DNA from: Paenibacillus barcinonensis
GTDB lineage: Bacteria; Bacillota; Bacilli; Paenibacillales; Paenibacillaceae
NCBI RefSeq assembly: GCF_003217495.1
Contig: NZ_QJSW01000005.1
Location: 186,001 to 250,000, forward strand
Length of the DNA stretch: 64,000 nt
Direction: 5' to 3'
The notes under the pieces were generated by a model. It saw nothing but the letters and a program-made list of their open reading frames with translations. It made no database searches and was not told the origin of the DNA. Positions 7,545 to 15,689 of this stretch are shown one piece after another. How positions within the stretch are numbered: the stretch's first letter is position 1; every line of letters starts with the position of its first letter. The position numbers and the translations under genes are program-made.

Positions 7545-8801
7545 TTGAATCAGCAAGCAGGTACACAAGGCAACAAACGAAAGTTTAACAAGCTGTACGC
7601 CATGCAGCTGGCGACAATCTTTCTTGGATTTATCGTGTTTGGCATCTCGGAAAATATTAAAGGCCCGGCCATTCCACGCATTCAATTCGACTTCAATCTG
7701 GATGAGAAGCAGCTCGGGACGTTGTTGTCCTTGAACGCACTGGGATATCTGATCGCCTGCTCGTTCACGGCTATACTGGTTCGCAAATGGGGCATCAAGG
7801 CGGTCAGCATCATTTCGTTTGCTTCGATGATTCTGTCGGGTGTGTTCATCTATGTATCGCATACGTATCCGCTCTTTGCGTCATCGTACTTCTTCATGTA
7901 CATCGGTAACGGGATGCTGGAGATTGCGCTGGCGATTCTCGGGGCGCGGATTTTTGTGAAAAATACAGGCACGATGATGAACCTGTCCCATTTCTTCTAT
8001 GGGCTAAGTTCAACCGTGGCGCCGTTGCTGGCGACAGGGGTCATGTCACTTACGGTGTTCGGGCATCTACTGGACTGGCGCGGCATGTATCTGGTCATGT
8101 TATCTTTCTGCCTGTTGCCGATCATTGCAGCGCTACGCAGTAAATTTCCGGGGGATGATCTTGCACATGAGGATCGAACCTCACTCAAGACGTTAACACG
8201 TGATCCGGCCCTGTGGCTGATGGTGCTTATTCTTTCTTTTGGCGTGGTATCTGAACTGGCGGTTGGAGGCTGGCTTGTTAACTTCCTGGAGAAAGCCTAC
8301 ACATGGGATACGGTTAAAGCTTCGGGGTTATTGTCGGCATTCTTCCTTACGTTCTCGCTGGGGCGTTTGTTGCTTGGGCCGTTGACGGATCGAATCGGAT
8401 TTGTACTCTCGTTGATTTTGTTCTCGGCTTTCTCGGCAGTATGTACGTTTGTGGCACTTGCAGGTGGGGAGAGTCTGGCGATCTTCTTTGCGATATCGGG
8501 CGCAGGTATTGCGATGATCTATCCAACAGTGATGGCCTTTATCGCCCGCAGATATCCGAACGGCAGTGATACGGCAATTACGTTCACGGTTACGCTCATG
8601 GGAGTCGGCAGTGTCATTGGTAACTATGTGATTGGCTGGGTCATTGAAGGTGTAAAGAATATGTACGGTGCAACCACGCAGCTTGGCTTGCTGCGCGGAC
8701 TTCAGGCGGGGTATGGATTTATTGGCTTGTGTGCGGTCATTTGTGCGGCATCTGGAGTGGTGTTATATGTGTATTTGAAAAGAAGGCGAGAATTGATTTA
8801 G
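7545..8801 (+). CDS. MFS transporter, probable sugar permease
   Basis: A 418-aa major facilitator with about 12 hydrophobic segments. The frame extends upstream to an ATG at 7482, but that start lies inside the repeated element, while the TTG at 7545 has GGAGG eight bases before it; I take the TTG. The MFS loop 2-3 signature is recognisable as VRKWGIKAV, and a second-half equivalent as GPLTDRIGF. The sequence resembles the FucP/GlcP group of sugar:H+ symporters. Placement after a ROK regulator supports sugar uptake. The substrate cannot be told from sequence. Confidence 0.85.
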   Translation: MNQQAGTQGNKRKFNKLYAMQLATIFLGFIVFGISENIKGPAIPRIQFDFNLDEKQLGTLLSLNALGYLIACSFTAILVRKWGIKAVSIISFASMILSGVFIYVSHTYPLFASSYFFMYIGNGMLEIALAILGARIFVKNTGTMMNLSHFFYGLSSTVAPLLATGVMSLTVFGHLLDWRGMYLVMLSFCLLPIIAALRSKFPGDDLAHEDRTSLKTLTRDPALWLMVLILSFGVVSELAVGGWLVNFLEKAYTWDTVKASGLLSAFFLTFSLGRLLLGPLTDRIGFVLSLILFSAFSAVCTFVALAGGESLAIFFAISGAGIAMIYPTVMAFIARRYPNGSDTAITFTVTLMGVGSVIGNYVIGWVIEGVKNMYGATTQLGLLRGLQAGYGFIGLCAVICAASGVVLYVYLKRRRELI

Positions 8802-8868
8802 TTAAAAATAGTAAAATTATAGTTGTTGTAAGTTTACACTTTTATAAAATTTTGTGCGAAAAGCAAGA

Positions 8869-8898
8869 AAGAGAGGGAATAAATCCCCTCTCCTTTTG
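8869..8898. terminator. Terminator between MFS gene and a small minus-strand frame
   Basis: GAGAGGG and CCCCTCTCC arms around AATAAAT, followed by TTTT on the plus strand and by a T-rich run on the minus strand; it can serve both converging genes. Confidence 0.7.
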
Positions 8899-8899
8899 A

Positions 8900-9022
8900 C
8901 TACTGGAGCAATTTCTGGATAAGCAAAAGGATAACCTCGACAGTGACGCCAATAAGAACTCCTAATACATACTGCTGTAGTCTACCTTGCTTGTGCTGTC
9001 TTCTCTCACTACGTTTCCGCAT
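8900..9022 (-). CDS. Putative 40-aa hydrophobic peptide
   Basis: An ATG at 9022 on the minus strand is preceded by TTGGAGG at about 11 bases. The product is strongly basic at the N-terminus (MRKRSERRQHKQGRLQQ) followed by one hydrophobic helix (YVLGVLIGVTVEVILLLI) and a short tail. The design resembles small membrane peptides, including type I toxins, but no antisense partner was identified. A shared hairpin terminator sits immediately after the stop. Confidence 0.45.
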   Translation of the reverse strand: MRKRSERRQHKQGRLQQYVLGVLIGVTVEVILLLIQKLLQ

Positions 9023-9456
9023 ACGCGACGCGACCTCCAAAAGAAGGCACGCACTCTCAAACCAAGCAGAACACAATTTTCATTTCCTACATTTGTGTAG
9101 GCTTTCATTTCTTTTATAAATTACCATCATTTTTTAAGTATTTCATTTTTAATCTTTTTATAGTCCATAACGACTGCATTTTTCTATTGTCCCTTCAGGA
9201 ATCATTAAAAGAATTCCAATAGGGAACTTCTCCTTGTTACTGCAATAGATAAGAATACTTACCTTAAAATTTGGAATAAGTGGCCACTAATTCCTCTTTA
9301 GTTTATACGAATATTTCAATTTAAACAAGTGTTTTCAAACCATATATTATACTTATATCTTTCCTGCTCTTCATATCAATTGACAAAATATAATGTAGTA
9401 TTATTCCAGAATTAGATATAATATATTTAATTGAGTAAAAACAAGGGGGTGGTTGA
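9023..9456. other. AT-rich intergenic region
   Basis: No convincing gene is visible. There is a small hairpin (CCTAC / GTAGG, 9086-9101). A TTGACA at 9380-9385 is followed by AT-rich sequence but no -10 box at 16-18 bases, so the promoter of the gene at 9457 is unresolved. Confidence 0.4.
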
Positions 9457-9945
9457 ATGCCACAGTGGAAGCTTAAGCACAAGAGTGGTGAGCTTTATCC
9501 GGCTAAGATTGAGGTTATGAAATTAAATGAAGCAAAAGCGCTTAAGAATCAAGGATGGGAGCAAGCATTCGATTGGTCGCTATACATAGGTCCGCAATAT
9601 ACAGCTACACCGTATAAGCTTCTCATAGTTGGTAATAACATTATTCAAGGAGCGGTTGCTTATCAGATTAAAGACGATCATCTCTTTATTGATCTTTTGG
9701 AGAGCGCTCCTTTTAATCGTTATAACCATCCCCAGCGAGAATTTTTAAATGTTGCTGACATACTTCTTGGCGAAGTGTGTTTGCAGAGTTTTTTTCATAA
9801 TAAAGATGGTTTTGTTTCTTTTATTCCTAAGTCTAAATTGTATTCGTACTATGCTAAAAGGTTCAATGCTAAACTTGGCGGTCGGGGAATAATGTATTTG
9901 GATAGTGTTGCTGCACTACATTTAATTAAGCTATACTATGAGTAA
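9457..9945 (+). CDS. GNAT-like fold protein, unknown function
   Basis: A 162-aa soluble protein with AAGGGGGTGG before the ATG. Strand-helix order in the middle and end (LLIVGNNIIQGAVAYQIKDD, LFIDLLESAPFN, a helix NVADILLGEVCLQSFF, then GFVSFIPKSKLYSYYAKRF) resembles a GNAT acetyltransferase core, including the late helix after a strand typical of acyl-CoA binding. The usual Q/RxxGxG/A pyrophosphate loop is not clear, so catalysis is uncertain. The next gene follows after 12 bases with its own ribosome site; the two form an operon. The region is more AT-rich than the neighbours, which fits a transferred cassette. Confidence 0.6.
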   Translation: MPQWKLKHKSGELYPAKIEVMKLNEAKALKNQGWEQAFDWSLYIGPQYTATPYKLLIVGNNIIQGAVAYQIKDDHLFIDLLESAPFNRYNHPQREFLNVADILLGEVCLQSFFHNKDGFVSFIPKSKLYSYYAKRFNAKLGGRGIMYLDSVAALHLIKLYYE

Positions 9946-9957
9946 GGAGATGATTTA

Positions 9958-10239
9958 ATGGAAAGACAACTTAAAAAAACTTTCAGAAGTCTCTCTCCAA
10001 AAAAGAAGCGATTTTATGCTTCACGAACTTCATCAGGCTTTCGCGGAACAAAGAAGATTTCAGACAGTGTTATGATGATCCCCCCCCTACCTAGTTCTGA
10101 GCGAGCTCTAGAACTTGAAATGAAGAAAATTCGTGAGGGATACATCCGAGACTTAGGTACAACTGATTACGAAAAGCATATCACTAAAGTCAATCAAGAC
10201 TTTAAGTCCTTGATGGCTAAAAAAGGAGTCCGCTTATAG
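9958..10239 (+). CDS. Small basic protein downstream of the GNAT-like gene
   Basis: A 93-aa protein with many Lys/Arg residues in the first 35 positions and a helical second half (SSERALELEMKKIREGYIRD). AAGGAG precedes the ATG. I do not recognise the family. Its tight spacing to the GNAT-like gene suggests a functional pair, possibly toxin and antitoxin or enzyme and partner, but nothing in the sequence proves this. Confidence 0.55.
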   Translation: MERQLKKTFRSLSPKKKRFYASRTSSGFRGTKKISDSVMMIPPLPSSERALELEMKKIREGYIRDLGTTDYEKHITKVNQDFKSLMAKKGVRL

Positions 10240-10261
10240 CGGATTCTTCTTTTTCCAAAAC

Positions 10262-10304
10262 AAAGAGCCCCAACGATTCTTACAATCGCTGGGGCTTTGA
10301 ATTT
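10262..10304. terminator. Bidirectional terminator
   Basis: AGCCCCAACGATT and AATCGCTGGGGCT arms around CTTAC; T-rich sequence flanks both sides. It lies between the convergent gene at 10239 and the DedA gene. Confidence 0.8.
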
Positions 10305-10386
10305 ATCTATCTCCATAAGTAACTGAGTACCAAATCCACCCCACTTACCCATGCACTCCCCTTACTTCAACAAGCCTCTCACTTGT

Positions 10387-10980
10387 CTAAGCGGTTCTTC
10401 TTTTCCAACGTTTCAGCAGCATGTACATGCCAAATCCAAGCAGGAAGATCACGCCTGCCGGCATGACGTAGGGTTTAACGACTTCACCGACTTCCTCCCA
10501 CTGGGGCCCTAATTTATATCCGAGGTAGACATATAGGGAGGTGATGGGCAGCATAGCCAGAAACGTATAAATACTGAATTTGAACACGTTCATCTTCGCC
10601 ATACCACAAGGGATGGAGATAACGGTGCGAATGCCGGGCACGAACCGTCCATAGAAGGCTACCCCGCTGCCGTATTTCTCAAAAAATTGATCAGAAGCTT
10701 CCACATGGTGGGGAAGGATCAGAAAATATTTACCGTACTTCTCGACCATGGGTCTGCCGCCGTAACGTCCGAGTGCATACAGCGTCAACGGGCCGAACGT
10801 TCCTCCAACCGTACCCGCCAGAATAGCGAGCCACAGCTTCATATCCCCAAGGTATACCCAATACCCTGCCATGGGCAACACTAGCTCAGCGGGGACAAAT
10901 TCAAATGATAGGGCAATAACAAGACCTGCATATGATAAATCCTTGAAAAAAAGTATAAACTGTGTGATCCACTCCGTCAT
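10387..10980 (-). CDS. DedA family membrane protein
   Basis: A 197-aa integral membrane protein of the DedA/VTT family, which includes flippases for undecaprenyl phosphate and phosphatidylethanolamine. Visible family features are the acidic membrane segment FEFVPAELVLP near residue 26, the LYALGRYGG segment, and the re-entrant region FYGRFVPGIRTVISIPCGMAKMN near residue 110, with the conserved FxGRxxPxxR pattern. Four to five hydrophobic stretches are predicted, and the C-terminus is basic. It is a single gene, bounded by the bidirectional terminator. The substrate is inferred from the family only. Confidence 0.9.
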   Translation of the reverse strand: MTEWITQFILFFKDLSYAGLVIALSFEFVPAELVLPMAGYWVYLGDMKLWLAILAGTVGGTFGPLTLYALGRYGGRPMVEKYGKYFLILPHHVEASDQFFEKYGSGVAFYGRFVPGIRTVISIPCGMAKMNVFKFSIYTFLAMLPITSLYVYLGYKLGPQWEEVGEVVKPYVMPAGVIFLLGFGMYMLLKRWKRRTA

Positions 10981-11366
10981 GCGTTCTCTCCACCAATCTA
11001 TCTATTTTTGATATAAATAAACACAGCTCTCTCAGAGTAACAAGGGCAAATGACGCTTGTCAAAACTCACAGGTATAGCTTATTTTTCCTTATATATCCC
11101 TGATATGTTAGCCTATACATAAGGTATGCATAGTCCCAACATAGATACGGACGAACAGGGTATGAGGTTTCTTTTATGTGAAAATCGTTCTTGAGCCAAT
11201 ATGAATCTGCTGAGATAGAACACTCTGAAAATGCTTCCAAATTATAGTATGATAGAACTATCGCTAGATTTGCCACAGTGGGCCTGGATTCGTTCTGCAG
11301 CGATCAGATGAAGGTCAGTTTTTTCACCGAAAACCATCCTATACATATAGAGAAGGAGAGCAGAGC
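10981..11366. other. Intergenic region before the GNAT fusion gene
   Basis: This region separates the divergent DedA and GNAT-fusion genes. A short minus-strand frame (11067-11276) lacks a ribosome site and recognisable motifs. A small inverted sequence (ATAGT..ACTAT, about 11243-11260) is present. No promoter is assigned with confidence. Confidence 0.4.
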
Positions 11367-14300
11367 ATGAGCATACAATCTATCGTGGATCAGATTCATA
11401 TTATTGAATACGACCATTCTTACGCCGCCAGTCTGGCAGAGATGTGGAATCGAAGCAACGAGAGCTGGGGAGGCGGCACAAGGCAGAGAACAGAGGAGGC
11501 CATTCGGCAGGAGATGGAGAACTCCTCCAACCTGCATGAATATCTGGCGATTCATAATGAAGAGGTCGTCGGTTTTTGCAGCTTTGCTCATTATCGTTTT
11601 GACGAGAACGCACTATATGTACCGCTGCTTAACGTTCGTCCCGACTATCATGGTTACAAGGTTGGCCGCAATCTGATCCTGAAGGCTGTGGAGAAAACGG
11701 TGGAGGCCGGGTGGCCGCGTCTGGACCTGTTCACTTGGGGCGGCAATACGAAGGCGGTGCCGATGTACAAGAAATGCGGATTCTTTTGGGAGAAAAAGGA
11801 CGACAGCGTGCATCTGATGAACTTTATCCCGACTGTATTGCAGATGGAGACACTTGCGGATTATTTTAAAACCGTAGATTGGTATGCCGACAGTACCCGT
11901 GAGCTGGTGGTCGAGCCGGACGGGCGTGAGGAGCGCGGGTTTGATTTCTTCGATTATACGTGGCAAAAAGGAGACATCTCCCTGCGGGCTTCTTTTGAAA
12001 AAACAGGCCGCGGCCTGGCCGCTCTCGAAACGCCGGATTATCATATTCACACTGAGGTTGATGAGCATCATCTGGTGTTTGGTTCGAGTTATGCCGTGCG
12101 TTATCATATCCAAAATAAATCAACCTCTGATCTCAACATCGAGATCAAGGGGAAGGATGACAAAAATATCCGTTTTCCCCTGCATACTGTGCAAACGGTA
12201 CCGCCAGGCGAAACGATCACCGTGGAGGGCGAATTCCACCTCGATCCACTAGCAGAGGAGCAGAACAGGAACAAAACGCATCCGGCCATCAGCAGCATCT
12301 GGCTTATTAACGGTAAGCAGGCTCAGTTCCGGCTTGGTATTAACCCCAAATTTCCGGCAAAGATTACACCGGTTCTACCGGTGAAGGAACTGTATCCGGG
12401 TATCCCCGCAGAGCTGATCCTGAACGTTGAAAACAATGTGGATGCCGAAACGAAGTTTACCTTGGAGCTGCCCGTAGAGGATTTTCTGGATTGGACGGAG
12501 CGTAAGCTGAGCTTCACGGTGCCAGCCAAAGGTAAATGTGCTGTACCCGTTCCGTTTACCCTGCATACCTATGGCATCTATGCACAGGATGTGAAGATCA
12601 CCGCTATTCCAGCGGGAGGATCGGAGATTTCTTTTACAAGAAAACTGTCTGTGCTAATGAAGGGGATTGAGGGCAGGTATGGTGGTGAGGCGAATGGTCA
12701 GTGGATCGCGGTGAACGGCGCATATTCCCTCCATATGAACAAACATGATAACGTGATGTGGATTGAATATCCGGGGTCGCGCCATTCCTTCTGGTGGACG
12801 TATCCGAAGCTGGGGAGACCATATTCCGAAGAGCTGTCCAGAAAAGAAGCAAAGCAAGTACAGATTTACGGGGAAGGGAACCATCAGGTTTTGGAAGCCG
12901 TCTATGAATTGGAAAGCTTCCCTGGATTGGTGCTGAAAACGATAGGAAAGCTGTCCGCTAACGGCATTGCGACCTTTTCCTGTGAGGTTGTGAATACACG
13001 TGATACGGCGTGGGAGGAAGAGCTTTTCCTCATGAATAACTTTGGCTTCTTCGGTAATCGGCTTATTCTGCCTTATCAGGGGCGTTTTGTGGATATGGGC
13101 GATGATTATGCCGGTGATCCAAACCACTGGGATAGTGCACAGATTACAGAGAATTGGCTATTCTGCAAGGAAGAGTATGGGGCGTGTGGCATCTATTGGG
13201 ACCCTTCACTCAAGATGTTGAAGCCGGAGTATACGCTGGGATTGCAGCATGAGCTTGGACGCTTGGAGGCAGGTGCTTCGGCTGCTACGAAGGAAACGGT
13301 ATTTGCGCTGAACACGTTTGCGAAATGGTCGGATTTCCGTGCATTTGCCCGTAAACAGCCAAGTACGGTGATCCCTGTGCTGTGCAGTCATCTGGATATG
13401 ACGTTGAATGACGGGAATCCCTTTGCACCGGATGTGCTTCAGGCAGAATTAATCGAGCGAAAGCAGGTTTCGCTTGCTGGCACATGGGATTTGTACGTGC
13501 AGCAGGGCGACGAGGCGGAGATGAAGGCCCATACGATGGAGTTGGACGCGGCATCACAGCTGAGCTCGGCTAAGCTTGAATTTTCACCCAAGGAGAATGG
13601 AACGGCAGCAGGTTGGGTTGATCAGCACCGTACCGACTCTCCTGAACGTGCCCACTCGCAGGAGCACATTAGCAGCTGGAAAGTACGCAGTGTATATCGT
13701 GGAGAGGATCGGATTCAGGAGCGAACCGCGCTCTGGTTCCCGCAGACAAGTTCCGAAGTGCAGCAAGTGGTTGAAGAAGGATCAGCAGACTCAGGAGCAT
13801 CATATACCGTCAACAATGGCGTATTGTCGATCACGGCTGATCCAGCCTTCTGTGGTGTTGTGCACTCGCTCAAGCTTCAGGGAGAGGAATGGCTGGACAG
13901 CTCGTATCCAGAGCCTTCGCCTCGTTCCTGGTGGAACCCGTGGTATGGTGGAATGACTGTCGATATTCCCGGAATGAATGGATTCAGCCGTCAGTTGGAA
14001 CAAACAAGTATATCGTGGTCGGAGCAGAAGGATCAATACGGCAATGCGTGGAAAGGCATGAAGATCACGATACAGATCGACAAGCATGAAGCGAATCGGG
14101 GCATGACGGTTCATCAGCATTATCTGATGCTGCCTGGTGTGCCTGTGCTGTGCACCTTGATTTCTGTGACCAATCATAGCGGCCTGACACGGGCAAATTA
14201 TGCTCTTACAGAAGCCCGCTTCTTCAAGCCATCCGATGTGTATACAGAAGGCTGGATCGAGCAACCGGGTAAGGACCGTTTTCCGCTGGGCAAGGTGGAT

Positions 14301-14594
14301 ATTGGCCTGCCGATACAGCACGTTTTCCGAGCAGGCTCGCTTTCGCGTCATAACATGCTGCATACGGTGAATCGCTATCCGAATCAGCGTGCCTGGGCGT
14401 TTGCCAACAATGTGGTCACGGGACATCACGTCACACATGAGCTAACGCTCAAAGACGGTGAGACGGTCTGGACAGAGCCAACCTATCTTGTCATGGCTCC
14501 AATCAAGCTCCAGACAGCAGATGTGCACGAACTGTTGAAGCTGAATTTTGCAACAACCACAAATGAAAAGGAGGCTCACGATGCCCATCATTGA
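11367..14594 (+). CDS. Very large GNAT-domain fusion protein
   Basis: A 1075-aa protein, about six times the usual GNAT length. Residues about 10-155 are a GNAT acetyltransferase domain, with the acetyl-CoA loop in VRPDYHGYKVGRNL and the late strand MYKKCGFFWEKKD. From about residue 170 to the end the sequence is beta-rich: immunoglobulin-like repeats near 230-430 (GSSYAVRYHIQNKS; ELILNVENN), a large central region, and a late part (about 800-1060) with a supersandwich-like pattern reminiscent of mutarotase or glycosidase beta domains. AGAAGGAGAG precedes the ATG. No signal peptide, so it should be cytoplasmic. It overlaps the following amidohydrolase gene by 14 bases, so the two are probably co-translated. 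Substrate unknown; a carbohydrate role is a guess. Confidence 0.75.
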   Translation: MSIQSIVDQIHIIEYDHSYAASLAEMWNRSNESWGGGTRQRTEEAIRQEMENSSNLHEYLAIHNEEVVGFCSFAHYRFDENALYVPLLNVRPDYHGYKVGRNLILKAVEKTVEAGWPRLDLFTWGGNTKAVPMYKKCGFFWEKKDDSVHLMNFIPTVLQMETLADYFKTVDWYADSTRELVVEPDGREERGFDFFDYTWQKGDISLRASFEKTGRGLAALETPDYHIHTEVDEHHLVFGSSYAVRYHIQNKSTSDLNIEIKGKDDKNIRFPLHTVQTVPPGETITVEGEFHLDPLAEEQNRNKTHPAISSIWLINGKQAQFRLGINPKFPAKITPVLPVKELYPGIPAELILNVENNVDAETKFTLELPVEDFLDWTERKLSFTVPAKGKCAVPVPFTLHTYGIYAQDVKITAIPAGGSEISFTRKLSVLMKGIEGRYGGEANGQWIAVNGAYSLHMNKHDNVMWIEYPGSRHSFWWTYPKLGRPYSEELSRKEAKQVQIYGEGNHQVLEAVYELESFPGLVLKTIGKLSANGIATFSCEVVNTRDTAWEEELFLMNNFGFFGNRLILPYQGRFVDMGDDYAGDPNHWDSAQITENWLFCKEEYGACGIYWDPSLKMLKPEYTLGLQHELGRLEAGASAATKETVFALNTFAKWSDFRAFARKQPSTVIPVLCSHLDMTLNDGNPFAPDVLQAELIERKQVSLAGTWDLYVQQGDEAEMKAHTMELDAASQLSSAKLEFSPKENGTAAGWVDQHRTDSPERAHSQEHISSWKVRSVYRGEDRIQERTALWFPQTSSEVQQVVEEGSADSGASYTVNNGVLSITADPAFCGVVHSLKLQGEEWLDSSYPEPSPRSWWNPWYGGMTVDIPGMNGFSRQLEQTSISWSEQKDQYGNAWKGMKITIQIDKHEANRGMTVHQHYLMLPGVPVLCTLISVTNHSGLTRANYALTEARFFKPSDVYTEGWIEQPGKDRFPLGKVDIGLPIQHVFRAGSLSRHNMLHTVNRYPNQRAWAFANNVVTGHHVTHELTLKDGETVWTEPTYLVMAPIKLQTADVHELLKLNFATTTNEKEAHDAHH

Positions 14595-15459
14595 TATCCA
14601 CATTCATCTATCTGACATCGACAGCTTTCACCGAACTGCGATTGACTTGTCCAAGGTAGATTACAGTACGGCTGGTCTCAAGGCGGAATTCGACCGCAAT
14701 GACGTTATTCTAGGCATCGGCATGGGGGTAAGCGAGCAGACGAAGGGAGCCTTCCCTGATTCGAGCTCGCCTAACCCGATGGGGCTGGACCTGGAAGAGC
14801 AGGTTCCATCGTTCCTGATGGAATGTGTGGGCATCAATCCCAACCGGCTGGATGGCAGACAGGCTCAGGACGAGCTGGACCGGATTGAAGCCAGACTTCG
14901 ATCGCCTGAAGTGGCGGGAATCAAGCTGTATGCTGGTTACTATCATCACTATGTATATGACAAAATCTACACCCCGGTCTATGAGCTGGCGGCCAAATAC
15001 AATCTGCCTGTGGTCATCCATACGGGAGACACCTACTCGATGAACGGCCTGCTTAAATATTCGCATCCGCTGACGGTGGACGAGCTTGCCTTGCAGCAGC
15101 GCGGCGTGAACTTCATGATCTGTCATCTTGGTGATCCTTGGGTGATGGATGCGGCCGAAGTGGTGGCGAAGAATCCGAATGTTTACGCTGATCTGTCCGG
15201 CCTTGTGGTCGGGGATCGACCTCACTTCGAACGCTTTATGAACGAGCCGCTGTTTATGGATCATTTCCGCCGGGCTTTGGTTTATTCGGATCATTATGAG
15301 AAAATGCTGTTTGGCACCGATTGGCCGCTGGCTCCGATCGACCTGTATGCGGAATTCGTTCGCAGACTTGTGCCGGAGCAGCATCATGAGAAGGTGTTTT
15401 ACGAGAATGCCTTCGGCCTGTTCCCGCGTATTAGCCAGCGAATTGCGGAGCTGGGTTAG
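14581..15459 (+). CDS. Amidohydrolase family metal-dependent hydrolase
   Basis: A 292-aa TIM-barrel hydrolase of the amidohydrolase-2 type. The ATG at 14581 has AAAAGGAGG six bases upstream and is preferred over an ATG at 14548. Metal ligands typical of the family are visible: HIH at residues 7-9 (IIDIHIHLSD), VVIHTGD near 150, CHLGDPW near 183 and FGTDWPL near 246. Such enzymes hydrolyse C-N or C-C bonds of varied small substrates. Its start lies inside the end of the GNAT fusion gene, implying a common pathway, but the substrate is unknown. Confidence 0.88.
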   Translation: MPIIDIHIHLSDIDSFHRTAIDLSKVDYSTAGLKAEFDRNDVILGIGMGVSEQTKGAFPDSSSPNPMGLDLEEQVPSFLMECVGINPNRLDGRQAQDELDRIEARLRSPEVAGIKLYAGYYHHYVYDKIYTPVYELAAKYNLPVVIHTGDTYSMNGLLKYSHPLTVDELALQQRGVNFMICHLGDPWVMDAAEVVAKNPNVYADLSGLVVGDRPHFERFMNEPLFMDHFRRALVYSDHYEKMLFGTDWPLAPIDLYAEFVRRLVPEQHHEKVFYENAFGLFPRISQRIAELG

Positions 15460-15481
15460 CATCGATGTTCAATTCAACTCC

Positions 15482-15519
15482 AAAAGCTACTGCCATTTTA
15501 ATTGGCAGTAGCTTTTTTG
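15482..15519 (+). terminator. Terminator of the GNAT-fusion/amidohydrolase operon
   Basis: Perfect arms AAAAGCTACTGCCA and TGGCAGTAGCTTTT with loop TTTTAAT and a run of Ts. Confidence 0.93.
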
Positions 15520-15689
15520 GCGTAGAGGGACACTGGGTATGGATTAGAGTGCAGAAGAACCATGGTGATCCTGAATATTTTGTAGGCAAAATATTTTTTG
15601 CGAAAACGATTCATTAACTTTCAGAAAATGTAATAACGACCGATATTAAAATGTTGGATATTATATTGATTCATATCAAAAGAGGATGG

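Noticed and set aside
11067..11276. 69-codon minus-strand frame between the DedA and GNAT-fusion genes
   Set aside because: No ribosome site, odd composition and no motif; likely chance.
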